NCBI RefSeq assembly: GCF_014850955.1
Contig: NZ_JACXSS010000001.1
Location: 1,240,001 to 1,304,000 of the forward strand
DNA: 64,000 bases
Source of the DNA: Methylomonas albis
GTDB taxonomy: Bacteria > Pseudomonadota > Gammaproteobacteria > Methylococcales > Methylomonadaceae
Reading direction: 5' to 3'
Positions 38,183-47,409 of this stretch are shown here, one piece after another. Position 1 is the first letter of the stretch. The number at the start of each line of letters is the position of its first letter. A program made the position numbers and the translations under genes. Below the pieces are notes generated by a model that saw only the letters and a program-made list of their open reading frames with translations, was not told the DNA's origin and ran no database searches.

Positions 38183-40648
38183 TTAAAATTCGACCCTGAC
38201 AGACCCCATAATCGTCAATGGTGCGCCAAATTGAATTTGATTGGCGCTGTTAGTGCCAACAAAATAGGTTTTATCCAGAATATTATCGGCATTGAGTTGT
38301 GTGGTCACTTTTGAACGGCCAACTTTTGTTTGATAACTGGCCATTAGATTGACCGTGACATAGCCAGGAACTTGATAAGTATTTTCGGGATTACCTTGCC
38401 GTTGACCAACACCGACGATGCCTGCGCCAAATTTAAGGCCTTTTAACTCAGCGGATTGTATTTCATAAGTATTCCACAAACTGCCAAAATTGCTCGGCGC
38501 GGCAAATAGACGATTGCCCTGATTGCCTGTGTTGGTGCCGATAGGATTGCCATTGTCGTCGTATTCCAAACCCAAATCTTTTGTGATTTTTGCATATGGC
38601 ATATAGGTATAGGCCGCAATGATATTCCAACCGGGTAACACTTCACCGGTTGTATCAAATTCTATACCGCGAGTTTCCGCACTACCCAAAGCACGGTAAT
38701 AAAATGTGCCGGGGACAGGCATCGGCAGGTTCTGCTGTTTTAAATCAAAATAGGCCAGGGTTGAACGAAGTTTGCCGTCCAGAAATTCGGTTTTAATTCC
38801 GGTTTCCCATTGCTGGGCGGTTTGCGGCGGCAAACTATGGCCGTCTGCATTATAGGAGGCATTGGATACGCCGAAGTTTTCGGTATAACTACCATAAACC
38901 GACAACCAATTTACGGGCTGCCATAAAATGCCGCCACGGGGATTAATCCGGTCTTCGCCAGGCGAATCCATACCGGAAACGTTATCGCGCATACTGGCAT
39001 TATCGTAGCGTAAGCCACCCATCACATGGACGCCATAAGGTAAGCTGATTTGATCTTGAAAATATAAGCCATACCAGGATTGCGTTTGTGAAAAGGTAAA
39101 CTGGTTGGCAGGGTCATAAATCGGCGTTGAGTTTCGATAAACAGGGTTGAATAAATTGGTATGCAACAAGGCATCCGGCTGGTTGTTTATATCGGCCATA
39201 TTGCGAACATTAAAATAATCGAAACCAAATAATAAGTCCTGAGTAATATTGGCGTGTTTTATCTTGCCGATTAAATTCAAAGTACTAAAGTAATTTTCAT
39301 TTCTTTGTCTGGGAAAACTGACCGTGCGTATATTCAAGGAGCCATCCGCTAAAACCGGTTGAAAAGTCACGAAACTGGTATGAGCGTTATCAATATCGAT
39401 ATGTTGCGTCATGTATTTGTTAACGATTTTCCAATTGTCGTTAAATTCATGTGACCAACCAAAACTACCCAATACACTGTCACCATTCCAATTATTGTTG
39501 AAGGGCTTTACTAAATTCAGGTTTCTTGATACGGATGCGGGTCGATTAACGATGGGAGGTATGCCAATGTCTTGAACCGTGTTGAAATGCTGATATTCGA
39601 GTTCGAAGCTGGCTTGGGTTCTGGCGCTAATATTCCATTTGACCACCGGGGCAAAAAAGACTTTGTTCGCATTGACGAAGTCTCGGAGAGAACCTGAATT
39701 TTCATAAGACAGATTGGCTCGATAGAGCAGAGTTTCGTCTTTGCTGATAGGCCCGGTAGCATCGATCGAAGTTCGATAGAAATTGTAAGATCCGAATTGC
39801 TGTTGCAAGGAATAATAGGGCGTTGATAAGGGTTGTTTAGTTGTAATGTTCACCAACCCACCTGGTTCGGCCCGGCCATAGAGCAATGAACCCGGTCCTT
39901 TAAGGACTTCGATGCTTTCCAGATTGGCGGTTTCGCGTTTGGTGTTGGCCAGTGCAAAGCTGATCGGCATCAGTACGCCGTCGCGGTAGTAATTGGTGGT
40001 CTGAAAACCGCGTATCATGAAGCCGTCGGAGGTTTGTTGATTGAATCCGCCTTGCACAACGCCGCTGACATAATCCAGAGCCTTATCTATTGTGACGGCT
40101 TGGCGATCCTGTAATACCTGTTTCGACACTACTTGCACCGAAAACGGCGTTTCCATGATGGGTGTATCGGTTTTGGTTGCCGTCAAAGCATTTGAAAGTT
40201 TGTAGTCCGGGTTATATGGATCAGTCGCATCGTAAGCTGCGTTTCCGATTACATTTACCGCCGGCAATGTCGAGGCCGCATCGCTTCCCGGTTCCGCCAC
40301 TTTAATCGCCACCGCATCACCAGCTGTAACCGTGTAATTCAAACCAGTCCCCACCAACAACTTCTGTAAACCTTGCTCTACGGTAAATTCGCCGTCCAGA
40401 CCCTGGCTGGTTTTGCCGTCGGTCAATCGGGCATCCGCCGAAAGCATGATGCCGGCGTTGCCGGCAAACTGGCTTAGGGCATGGCTCAAGGTGCCGCCGC
40501 TGATGTGATAGCTGCGCTCGGCACCGGTGGTTTCGGCGGCAAGCGCCGGCATGGCCACCAGCGAGGTTGCCAGCACCAACCCGGTCATGGCTTGTTGCAC
40601 GCTGCTGCTGGTTTTGTCGATGGGGTGCTTGGATTTTCGCTTGGACAT
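38183..40648 (-). CDS. TonB-dependent siderophore receptor with N-terminal signalling domain
   Basis: This 821-residue outer-membrane receptor has a signal peptide ending near MPALAAETT (about residue 39), then a secretin/TonB short N-terminal (STN) domain, about 45-115 (YHISGGTLSHALSQFAGNAG). The plug follows (ETPFSVQVVSKQVLQDRQA, LKGPGSLLYGRAEPGGLVN), and then the 22-strand barrel ending in SVRVEF with the terminal Phe typical of barrel proteins. It imports a ferric siderophore. The STN domain signals ligand binding to a FecR protein; fecI-fecR lie 860 bp upstream on the same strand, separated by vapBC. The siderophore cannot be named. Confidence 0.93.
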   Translation of the reverse strand: MSKRKSKHPIDKTSSSVQQAMTGLVLATSLVAMPALAAETTGAERSYHISGGTLSHALSQFAGNAGIMLSADARLTDGKTSQGLDGEFTVEQGLQKLLVGTGLNYTVTAGDAVAIKVAEPGSDAASTLPAVNVIGNAAYDATDPYNPDYKLSNALTATKTDTPIMETPFSVQVVSKQVLQDRQAVTIDKALDYVSGVVQGGFNQQTSDGFMIRGFQTTNYYRDGVLMPISFALANTKRETANLESIEVLKGPGSLLYGRAEPGGLVNITTKQPLSTPYYSLQQQFGSYNFYRTSIDATGPISKDETLLYRANLSYENSGSLRDFVNANKVFFAPVVKWNISARTQASFELEYQHFNTVQDIGIPPIVNRPASVSRNLNLVKPFNNNWNGDSVLGSFGWSHEFNDNWKIVNKYMTQHIDIDNAHTSFVTFQPVLADGSLNIRTVSFPRQRNENYFSTLNLIGKIKHANITQDLLFGFDYFNVRNMADINNQPDALLHTNLFNPVYRNSTPIYDPANQFTFSQTQSWYGLYFQDQISLPYGVHVMGGLRYDNASMRDNVSGMDSPGEDRINPRGGILWQPVNWLSVYGSYTENFGVSNASYNADGHSLPPQTAQQWETGIKTEFLDGKLRSTLAYFDLKQQNLPMPVPGTFYYRALGSAETRGIEFDTTGEVLPGWNIIAAYTYMPYAKITKDLGLEYDDNGNPIGTNTGNQGNRLFAAPSNFGSLWNTYEIQSAELKGLKFGAGIVGVGQRQGNPENTYQVPGYVTVNLMASYQTKVGRSKVTTQLNADNILDKTYFVGTNSANQIQFGAPLTIMGSVRVEF

Positions 40649-40862
40649 GGGGTCACTCCCTTGGTTTGTTTAGGTTTCAATTCACTTGCCAATCGAAACG
40701 CGAAAAAGGGAACTGCAAAAGTGAGTTTTTTTCGATTACTTTTTTATGTTTTTAATAATCAAACGGTTACGAATTTATGCTTTTTACAGGCTTCTCCGTG
40801 CATGATTGTTCATATGCGCGGTTTGCCTGGTAAATATTATGGGCGGAGACAAATCGCTAGTT

Positions 40863-40893
40863 GTGATGTATGATTTTCAAAAATTATACACAC
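40863..40893. promoter_or_regulatory. Candidate VapBC operator palindrome
   Basis: GTGATGTATGATTTT and AAATTATACACAC form a near-perfect inverted repeat with one bulged base, just upstream of the vapB ribosome binding site (ACGGAG). VapB antitoxins commonly bind such palindromes to repress their own operon, with VapC as co-repressor; that this one does is inference. Confidence 0.45.
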
Positions 40894-40903
40894 GGAGATT
40901 CCG

Positions 40904-41098
40904 ATGCGGACCAATATCATGATTGATGAAGCGCTAATGGCCGATGTTTTAAGCGTGACAGGCATTAAAACCAAGCGCGAAGCAGTCGAACAGGGCTTAA
41001 AAACTTTATTGATGCTAAAGCAGCAGGAAGCCATCAAAAAAATGAAAGGTCAATTAAAGTGGGAAGGCGATTTAGATCAAATGCGAGCTGAGCGGTGA
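40904..41098 (+). CDS. vapB: VapB-type antitoxin
   Basis: This 64-residue protein begins MRTNIMIDEALMADVLSVTG and continues IKTKREAVEQGLKTLL: a short ribbon-helix-helix-like DNA-binding start of the VapB/DUF2191 type, followed by a C-terminal tail (MKGQLKWEGDLDQMRAER) that would bind and block the toxin. ACGGAG stands seven bases before the ATG. The stop overlaps the GTG start of vapC by 4 bp. The pair is on the plus strand between minus-strand fecR and the TonB receptor gene, which suggests later insertion. Confidence 0.88.
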   Translation: MRTNIMIDEALMADVLSVTGIKTKREAVEQGLKTLLMLKQQEAIKKMKGQLKWEGDLDQMRAER

Positions 41099-41484
41099 TT
41101 TTGGTCGATTCCAGCGTTTGGATCGATTATTTCAACGGCACGGAAACCATCGCTACCCAAAAACTGGACGGGCTGCTCGGTGTAAAGCCTGTCTGCACGG
41201 GTGATTTGATTTTGGTGGAAGTGTTGCAGGGTTTTCGCAACGATCACGATTACCAAGCCGCAAAAGCGATGTTATGTGCTTTGCCCATGCAAACCATGCT
41301 CGGAAGGGAGCTTAGTTTAAAGAGTGCGGAAAACTTTAGAATTCTACGCAAGCAAGGTATCAGCATTCGCAAAACCATCGACACCCTGATTGCGACTTTC
41401 TGCATTGAAAAGCAGATGCCATTGTTGCATTCGGATAAGGATTTTCTGCCATTCCAACAGCTTTTGGGCTTGCAGGTTATCTGA
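41095..41484 (+). CDS. vapC: VapC-type PIN-domain ribonuclease toxin
   Basis: The 129-residue protein is a PIN-domain endoribonuclease, the toxin of a type II toxin-antitoxin pair. The metal-binding acids are visible: Asp4 in MILVDSSVWIDYF, Glu in LILVEVLQGF, Asp in TIDTLIATF, and Asp in LLHSDKDF. Translation starts at GTG within the vapB stop region (GTGA), so it is coupled to the antitoxin. All expected acids are kept, so the toxin should be active. Its 3' end faces fecR. Confidence 0.9.
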   Translation: MILVDSSVWIDYFNGTETIATQKLDGLLGVKPVCTGDLILVEVLQGFRNDHDYQAAKAMLCALPMQTMLGRELSLKSAENFRILRKQGISIRKTIDTLIATFCIEKQMPLLHSDKDFLPFQQLLGLQVI

Positions 41485-41511
41485 GCCGGCCATGGGCCGC
41501 CAGCGCAAAAC

Positions 41512-42477
41512 TCAACGCCGCTCAATTCTCACCCACAACGGCGACACTTGCGATACTTTGACCGGCAAGGTTTTTTCCAGCTCAGCCAGAATCCGGTCGG
41601 TGTCGTGAATGGGGTAGGAGCCGACGATGCGCAGTTCGGCGATGTCCGGCGCACAAGTGATATAGCCATGGCGATAGCGGTTGAGTTGCACCACAAATTC
41701 GCCGAGTGGCTGGTTGTCTGCCAGCAAAAAGCCTTGGGTCCAGGCGGGTTGATTGAGTTCGGTCGCTTGAATGGGGGCAATGGCTTGGGCGCTAAACTGG
41801 GCTTGCTGTCCGGCGTTTAAAGTCTGGCGAATGGCGTCGGGGCCGGTTGGGGTGATTTCCACGGCACCAGCGTAGACACTGGTTTGGCTTTGTTCATGTT
41901 GTTGACGAACGCTGAAGCGGGTGCCAATAGCCCTAACCCGGCCGTCCGCACTATCGACGACGAACGGGCGATGCCGGCCGTTGCTGTCCGGCGCGGTTTC
42001 AATATAAATTTCGCCGCTTAATAGGCGGATTTTGCGCAAGTCAGTCGAAAAGTCTACGTCGATAGCGCTAGCCGCATCCATCTCGATGCGACTGCCATCT
42101 GCCAAGCTAAGGCTGCGTGTGGCACCTATGCCGGTTTGGTAATCGGCGCGCCAGTCGCGGAGATAATCGGACCGCCACAACTCAAAACCCGACAAACCCA
42201 TCGCAGCCAAAACCGCCAAGGTTTTAAGGGCCTGACGGCGCTGCATATCCGGTGAGCCTAACGCTACCGCTGCACTTTGGGTTGGCAGGCCATCGAACTT
42301 ATGGGTAAAAAACTCCACCCGAGACCAAGCCGCCCGATGCGCGGGATGCGACGCCAGCCAGGCTTGCCATTGTTGCTGCTCAGTTTGACTGGTAGCGCCG
42401 GATCCCAATACCGCAAACCATTCCGCCGCCTCTGCCAGGATGCGGGGGTGGATATCCTGATGAATGCGTTTAGCCAT
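41512..42477 (-). CDS. fecR: FecR-type anti-sigma factor / signal transducer
   Basis: The 321-residue protein has an N-terminal DUF4880-like cytoplasmic part (WQAWLASHPAHRAAWSRVE), one membrane segment (LKTLAVLAAMGLSGFEL, about 86-102), and a periplasmic FecR domain (YQTGIGATRSLSLADGSRIE, LSGEIYIETAP). It holds the partner sigma factor until the STN domain of a TonB receptor signals substrate. It follows fecI by 6 bp in one operon. The receptor at 38183-40648 is the obvious partner. Confidence 0.9.
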   Translation of the reverse strand: MAKRIHQDIHPRILAEAAEWFAVLGSGATSQTEQQQWQAWLASHPAHRAAWSRVEFFTHKFDGLPTQSAAVALGSPDMQRRQALKTLAVLAAMGLSGFELWRSDYLRDWRADYQTGIGATRSLSLADGSRIEMDAASAIDVDFSTDLRKIRLLSGEIYIETAPDSNGRHRPFVVDSADGRVRAIGTRFSVRQQHEQSQTSVYAGAVEITPTGPDAIRQTLNAGQQAQFSAQAIAPIQATELNQPAWTQGFLLADNQPLGEFVVQLNRYRHGYITCAPDIAELRIVGSYPIHDTDRILAELEKTLPVKVSQVSPLWVRIERR

Positions 42478-42483
42478 GATTGT

Positions 42484-42987
42484 TTATAGGGTGGCGGTGA
42501 GGCAATGCAACATCGCCCGCACCATGTATTTTTTCACCATTCTATCGGAAACTCCCAAGCGTTGACCTATCTGTACATAAGTTAAGCCATCCAGTTGCGA
42601 CAGCAAAAATGCGCTACGGACTTTGGCGGGTAGTTCGTCCAGCAAGGCATCGATTTCCTGCAGGGTGGAGAGGATGATGGCATGCTCTTCCGGCGATGGT
42701 GCCAATGGCTCCGGGTACGCCGCCACAGAATCCCAGTAGGCTTGTTCGATAGCTGCCCGGCGCCACTGATTGATCAACAAGCCTTTGGCAATCGTAGTCA
42801 GATAGGCGCGCGGCTCGCGAATGGCTTGCATGTCTTGTGCGGTGAGGACGCGCATGAAGGTGTCGTGCGCGTGATCCTCGGCCTGTAACCGGCATTGAAC
42901 GCGGCGATTTAGCCAGCCGAGCAGCCAGGAATGATGCTCTTGGTAGAGTCTGGTCAATGCTTCGTCAGGCATTATCGTGGCTGTCAT
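42484..42987 (-). CDS. fecI: FecI-type ECF sigma factor
   Basis: This 167-residue sigma factor has region 2 (QAEDHAHDTFMRVLTAQDM, AYLTTIAKGLLINQWRR) and region 4 (QLDGLTYVQIGQRLGVSDRM). It pairs with the FecR gene that starts 6 bp downstream and should drive the TonB receptor gene. The second sigma gene of this type (36530-37039) is only distantly similar, so it is not a recent duplicate. Confidence 0.92.
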   Translation of the reverse strand: MTATIMPDEALTRLYQEHHSWLLGWLNRRVQCRLQAEDHAHDTFMRVLTAQDMQAIREPRAYLTTIAKGLLINQWRRAAIEQAYWDSVAAYPEPLAPSPEEHAIILSTLQEIDALLDELPAKVRSAFLLSQLDGLTYVQIGQRLGVSDRMVKKYMVRAMLHCLTATL

Positions 42988-43524
42988 GATTTAGTCCTTC
43001 AGCGCGCAAAATGAGTGTAAATGCAATCCAAAATAAACAGGGTCGGACATTGTGTGGTGTGCTCTTGGGGGCTATCGGTGTAAGGGCTAATTCAGACGCG
43101 CGATTTGTTATAAAAAACCTATAAAACAGGCAAAATTGAGGCCGACTATTAGACTGTTGGGCCGATCTTGTGTGTCTTTTGCTGGCTTATTTAGTTATTT
43201 CAACGGCTTACCGGGTGCTTTTTTGGGGCATGAACTGAGCGTTGGCTGTTGTTCAGGGTTTTATCCGGAAAAATGAGCGCAGAACAGAGAGCTTATGTAG
43301 GGATTTGGCCTAATTAAATGCGGCATATGACGCAGTTTAATTTTTTAAGCGGTCTGCGGATTTTTTGAGCCGTACAGTCTGAGCAGGGTAGGGAGATAGG
43401 GCAATGCCCAGTATGTCGTTCGCTTCGGCTACTTCGGCTTCGCTCAGCGCGGGGCCGCTAAGCGAACGGTTCTGCGAACGGCTTAACTTAACGGTATTGA
43501 GCCAATCCCAAGTCCCTTTGGTGT
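42988..43524. other. Intergenic region upstream of fecI with repeat R3
   Basis: 537 bp without a gene. I looked for a Fur-type GATAATGATAATCATTATC palindrome and saw none that is convincing. The last third contains repeat R3 (43401-43483). Confidence 0.45.
43401..43483. repeat. Third, shorter member of the R1/R2 repeat family
   Basis: The segment runs from GCAATGCCCAGTATGTCGTT through CGCTTCGGCTACTTCGGC and CGCTCAGCGCGGGGCCGC to AGCGAACGG. It shares the palindromic core words with 5403-5540 and 8800-8946 but lacks their outer flanks. This shows that the family is dispersed and not tied to the kinase operon. Confidence 0.65.
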
Positions 43525-44502
43525 TTATGTTCCCTGCAGCCCGGCAGGCTGTAACAAAATTTTTCTGACCCCGGCTTGCCCCGCATGCTTGAAAGCCGCT
43601 AACCCGTCCTGCAGTGGATATTGGCCGTCTATCATGGTTTCCACCGGTAGTGTGTTCTCGGTCAACAATGCTAAAGCGTCTGCAAACGGACCGCAGCGCG
43701 AGCCGAGGATGTTGATTTCGTAAACCACCACCTTGCTTAAATCCAGCGCCGCGTTGGCTGCAAAAGTGCTTTTTAATACCAAGGTGCCGCGCGGTTTGAC
43801 AATGCGCAAGGCTTGGCTGAAGCCGCTGGCGTGACCGCTGGCATCAACGACGCAGTGAAAGCTGTTGTCCGCGATTTCGGTAGTCAAACCGCTAGTGAGC
43901 GCCCATTGTTTCGGTAACGCCAATGACGCCGCCGACCGGCCCAATACCGTGACCCGGTAGCCGGCCAGACTCAACACCTTGGCAATCAATAAACCCAAAC
44001 GGCCAGGGCCCACGACCGCGATGTCGGTGATGGCTAGTCCTGCTAATTGCTTGACGACACGTAATGCGGCGGCCAAAGGTTCAGTAAACACGGCGGCTTG
44101 GTCCGGCACTGGGTCGGGAACGGCGTGTAAGTTGGCAACCGGCAAACTAAAATAATCAGCGAATACGCCGTCTTTGCCGCGAATGCCCAGCACTTTGCGA
44201 TTCAGGCAATGTTCCGGCCCATACTTGCGGCATACCTCGCAGGTATTACAGCCGATGTTGATGGCGCCGACTACGCGCCGGTGTAGCCACGCGTGGTGTT
44301 TGTGGTCTGCAACCGCTACCACCGTGCCGACGAACTCGTGCCCCAGAACACCGGAAAAACCGGCGTAGCCTTTCACTAACTCCAGGTCGGTCGCACAGAT
44401 GCCTGCCAAGCGCAATTCAATCAGGGCATCGCCTGCGGCTAATGCCGGCATGGCAATGTCGTCGCGATAGCTTAAATAGGTGTCGAATGTCAGGGCTTGC
44501 AT
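43525..44502 (-). CDS. Zinc-type MDR alcohol dehydrogenase
   Basis: The 325-residue protein belongs to the medium-chain dehydrogenase family. Catalytic-zinc ligands are in GICATDLELVKGY and LGHEFVGTVVAV. The structural-zinc cysteines are in IGCNTCEVCRKYGPEHC. The nucleotide-binding fold follows (IAVVGPGRLGLLIAKVLSLAG). The proteins most alike are threonine or sorbitol dehydrogenase-like enzymes, but the substrate cannot be stated. It is divergent from the PaaK-like gene across 104 bp; a shared promoter region suggests joint regulation. Confidence 0.85.
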   Translation of the reverse strand: MQALTFDTYLSYRDDIAMPALAAGDALIELRLAGICATDLELVKGYAGFSGVLGHEFVGTVVAVADHKHHAWLHRRVVGAINIGCNTCEVCRKYGPEHCLNRKVLGIRGKDGVFADYFSLPVANLHAVPDPVPDQAAVFTEPLAAALRVVKQLAGLAITDIAVVGPGRLGLLIAKVLSLAGYRVTVLGRSAASLALPKQWALTSGLTTEIADNSFHCVVDASGHASGFSQALRIVKPRGTLVLKSTFAANAALDLSKVVVYEINILGSRCGPFADALALLTENTLPVETMIDGQYPLQDGLAAFKHAGQAGVRKILLQPAGLQGT

Positions 44503-44606
44503 GTGTCCAGTCGGGAAGGGTGGGCGGGAATTTTAGTTGTTTACAACAATTTCAAACCAAGAGTATATCTTTACCCTGGATTTAGCGATTTTTCAGGTGA
44601 TTTGCC

Positions 44607-46112
44607 ATGACTCTTTTACCTATGCCGTCTACGGCGGCTGCGTTTCAGTATTTTTTGACCACACCATTGGATAGTTTGCTGGCCCCATCTCAATCCCTTA
44701 GTGCCGAGCAAAAGTTGCTGGCATTATTCCAGCGCTGCGCCGCAGAGGTTCCTGCATATCGGCAGTTTTTGCAAGCCAAGCATATGGATGCGGTGCAGAT
44801 TAACAGTTACGCGGATTTTCAACAGTTACCGTTAATCAACAAAGCTAACTACATGCAAGCCTATCCGCTGCCGGCGCGGTGTTTCGGCGGCAGCCTGAGT
44901 GGGGCAGACCGGGTGGCGGTGTCGTCCGGATCTACGGGGGTGCCGACTTTCTGGCCGCGTTCGGTGGAATATGAGCTGGATATGGCGGTGCGCTTTGAGC
45001 AAGTGTTCAAAGACAGTTTTCAGGCCGATAAACGCAGTACCTTGGCGGTGGTGTGTTTTGCGCTGGGCAACTGGGTGGGCGGATTGTTTACGACGTCCTG
45101 TTGCTGGCATTTGGCGCGCAAGGGTTATCCCTTGCTGGTGGCGACGCCCGGCAATAATAAAGCCGAAGTATTTCGGGTGGTGCGCGAGTTGGCGCCGCAT
45201 TTCGAACAGACCGTGTTATTGGGTTATCCGCCGTTTGTCAAAGACGTGATCGATGCCGGTGCTGCCGAAGGCATAGACTGGGCCAAATTCAAACCCAAGC
45301 TGGTGTTTGCCGGCGAGGTATTTAGCGAGGAATGGCGCAGCTTACTGTACGAGCGTATTGGTTCGGAGTCGGTTGGTTTCGATTCCGCATCGCTGTACGG
45401 CACTGCCGATGGCGGCGTGTTGGGGAACGAAACGCCTTTGAGCATTGCCATTCGCCGCTGGCTGGCGCAACGGCCGGAGGCTGCGCGTCGTTTATTCGGC
45501 GAAGCGCGGTTACCGACCTTGGTGCAATACGATCCGCATAGCCGTTTCTTTGAAGTACACGAAGGTACTTTGGTGGTCTCCGGCGAGAACAGCGTACCCT
45601 TGCTGCGCTATCACATCGCCGATAAGGGCGGGGTGTTGAGCTACGCGCAAATTTGGGATTTTCTGCGGCAGCACGGCGTGCGGTCGGTCGAGGACTTAGG
45701 CTTGGATAGCGGGTTTCAAGCCCGAGACTTGCCGTTTGTGTATGTGTTTGGCCGGGCCGACTTTACCGTCTCGTATTACGGCGCCAATGTCTATCCGGAA
45801 AATGTCACGGTAGGGCTGGAACAGCCGGAGATCATGGCTTGGGTGACAGGTAAATTCGTGTTGCAAACCCAGGAAAACGTGGAGGGCGATCAATATCTGC
45901 ATATTGCCGTGGAATTATTGCCGGGTGTTGTGCCGGAACCAGAGATGGCGCCAATGATAGCCGCCTCCATCCGCGCCCAATTGCTGCGCCTGAACAGTGA
46001 GTTTGCCCATTACACACCCGTCGAACGACAATTACCCATGGTCACGCTGCACGCCTTCGCCGATCCGGAGTATTTCCCGACGGGGGTGAAACATCGCTAT
46101 ACGAGGCGTTAA
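44607..46112 (+). CDS. PaaK-like adenylate-forming enzyme
   Basis: The 501-residue protein belongs to the phenylacetate-CoA ligase-like branch of adenylate-forming enzymes, which activate a carboxylate with ATP. The phosphate-binding loop is AVSSGSTGVPTFWP (about 104-117). Further conserved points are SLYGTADGGVLG, the Asp/Arg region FVYVFGRADFTVSYYGANVY, and the C-terminal lysine in TGVKHRYTRR. The acid substrate is unknown. The last 93 codons are part of a 1.84-kb duplication: a diverged copy sits at 52559-52837 and a further decayed trace at 59635-59764. It diverges from the MDR dehydrogenase gene. Confidence 0.82.
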   Translation: MTLLPMPSTAAAFQYFLTTPLDSLLAPSQSLSAEQKLLALFQRCAAEVPAYRQFLQAKHMDAVQINSYADFQQLPLINKANYMQAYPLPARCFGGSLSGADRVAVSSGSTGVPTFWPRSVEYELDMAVRFEQVFKDSFQADKRSTLAVVCFALGNWVGGLFTTSCCWHLARKGYPLLVATPGNNKAEVFRVVRELAPHFEQTVLLGYPPFVKDVIDAGAAEGIDWAKFKPKLVFAGEVFSEEWRSLLYERIGSESVGFDSASLYGTADGGVLGNETPLSIAIRRWLAQRPEAARRLFGEARLPTLVQYDPHSRFFEVHEGTLVVSGENSVPLLRYHIADKGGVLSYAQIWDFLRQHGVRSVEDLGLDSGFQARDLPFVYVFGRADFTVSYYGANVYPENVTVGLEQPEIMAWVTGKFVLQTQENVEGDQYLHIAVELLPGVVPEPEMAPMIAASIRAQLLRLNSEFAHYTPVERQLPMVTLHAFADPEYFPTGVKHRYTRR

Positions 46113-46178
46113 TAGACTTAAGGCATGAGGCACAAGCGATTTGGGCTAATGCGCTAACGCCAATTATTATCGGCAGGA

Positions 46179-46631
46179 TTGACAGCCTATGCCGGGCATA
46201 GCCTGCCCGTCAACATGCAATGCGTTGCCAGCGGCAGCACCGTTTACAAGGCCTGGGCCGACAAACTCACACTGTTGGAATACTTCAAAAGTAATACGGC
46301 CCTGACTCTCCCCGACACAATTTTAGACTCCCCCAGTGGCAAAAAAAGCGCCTCCAACGCTGCCGGGGGAGACCCAAATTCTTCCGGGGGCGACCCCAAA
46401 CGATTTTGGGTCGCCCCCAGCGGCAAAAAAAACGCCCCCAACCTCGCCGGGGGAGACCCGGATGCTTCCGGGGGCGACCCCAGACGATTTTGTATCGCCC
46501 CCAACGGCAAAAAAAACCTCCCTGGCCTGATTTATAGTCTCCCCAACCGCTTCGTTGCCCTTTCTATTCAGGCTGGAAACATCCCTGTCGCCATTGGGGA
46601 CGCAATAATTAATCCTTCGCGTCCAGTCTGA
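46179..46631 (+). CDS. Doubtful repeat-containing reading frame, copy 1
   Basis: A 150-codon frame opens with TTG with no properly spaced ribosome binding site; an inner ATG at 46215 is an alternative. Residues ~50-115 are 28-residue repeats (SGKKNAPNLAGGDPDASGGD) encoded by the 84-bp DNA repeat. Because 84 is divisible by three, four of the six frames remain open here, so openness is poor evidence for coding. The flanks (YKAWADKLTLLEYFKSN and LPNRFVALSIQAGN) look somewhat protein-like. No family recognised. Confidence 0.25.
   Translation: MTAYAGHSLPVNMQCVASGSTVYKAWADKLTLLEYFKSNTALTLPDTILDSPSGKKSASNAAGGDPNSSGGDPKRFWVAPSGKKNAPNLAGGDPDASGGDPRRFCIAPNGKKNLPGLIYSLPNRFVALSIQAGNIPVAIGDAIINPSRPV
46330..46512 (+). 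repeat. 84-bp tandem repeat, about 2.2 units, copy 1
   Basis: Units begin CCCCCAGTGGC / CCCCCAGCGGC / CCCCCAACGGC at ~46330, ~46414 and ~46498. Each contains an A7-8 run, then GCCGGGGGAGACCC, a short variable stretch, CCGGGGGCGACCCC and ACGATTTTG. The third unit breaks off after the A run. The identical tract recurs 6,725 bp downstream. Confidence 0.85.
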
Positions 46632-46788
46632 CGAGCGAATGGTCTGCGACATTTAGTCCTATTCGCAGTTTCTTGCATAAAGCTAATACCGCAATAAACT
46701 TAGTTTACCTGTTAGTCATATAGGTGTTGCCACTTACCAGCCCGTCCGTGCTCTGCTTCATATTCCTCAACCCCCAGGAGAATTAGCC

Positions 46789-47409
46789 ATGCCTAAATCC
46801 GATTATATTCCGCATTCAGACAGTGATTTATTACTCTGGCATGATCATTTTAAAAACGCCATTGCCACACTAAAAGACAGTTTGGGCTTTTCAGATGCGG
46901 ATCTTGCCGCCATCAATGCCGATAACGAGCAATTGCATCAAACGATAAGCGCTGCAAATGCGGCTGCTGTGGCGGCTCATAGTGCTAATGCAGCAAAATC
47001 CAGCACTATCGGCGAAGTTGAAAATAATACTCGCGCTCATGCGCGCCGGGCTAAGGCTCAGCCGGCTTATGTCGAGTCGATGGGCGTATTGCTGGGGATC
47101 ATCGGCTCGGCTACTCATATCGATCCCGCTAGTTATAAACCCATCTTAACGGCAACCGACCAAACCGGTGGCATTGTGCAATTGAAATTTAATAAATATA
47201 AAAGCGATGGTATCAACATTTATTGCCAGCGCGAGGGCGAGACCGAATTGACGCTGCTATCCCGTACTCTGGTCTCACCTTTTACCGATAAACGGCCATT
47301 GTTGGTTGCCGGCAAACCGGAACTGCGGCGTTATACCGCCGTGCATTTGCTTGGCGATGATGAAGTGGGACAATTCAGTGATGAACTGGTGGTTAATTGT
47401 ACACCCTGA
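46789..47409 (+). CDS. 206-residue protein of unknown function, copy 1
   Basis: The ATG is preceded by AGGAGAATTAGCC, a strong ribosome binding site. The protein starts MPKSDYIPHSDSDLLLWHDH. An N-terminal helical, Ala-rich part runs to about residue 80 (ISAANAAAVAAHSANAAKSS). The C-terminal half (about 110-206) is strand-rich (GGIVQLKFNKYKSDGINIYC, ending DELVVNCTP) and reminiscent of a fibronectin type III-like fold. There is no signal peptide or membrane segment. An identical gene lies at 53514-54134 in the duplicated segment; strict identity of both copies means either recent duplication or gene conversion. Confidence 0.75.
   Translation: MPKSDYIPHSDSDLLLWHDHFKNAIATLKDSLGFSDADLAAINADNEQLHQTISAANAAAVAAHSANAAKSSTIGEVENNTRAHARRAKAQPAYVESMGVLLGIIGSATHIDPASYKPILTATDQTGGIVQLKFNKYKSDGINIYCQREGETELTLLSRTLVSPFTDKRPLLVAGKPELRRYTAVHLLGDDEVGQFSDELVVNCTP

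Noticed and set aside
46330..46512. Possible CRISPR or phase-variable coding repeat
   Set aside because: No repeat/spacer alternation, and coding in any single frame is unproven. Reported as a tandem repeat only.
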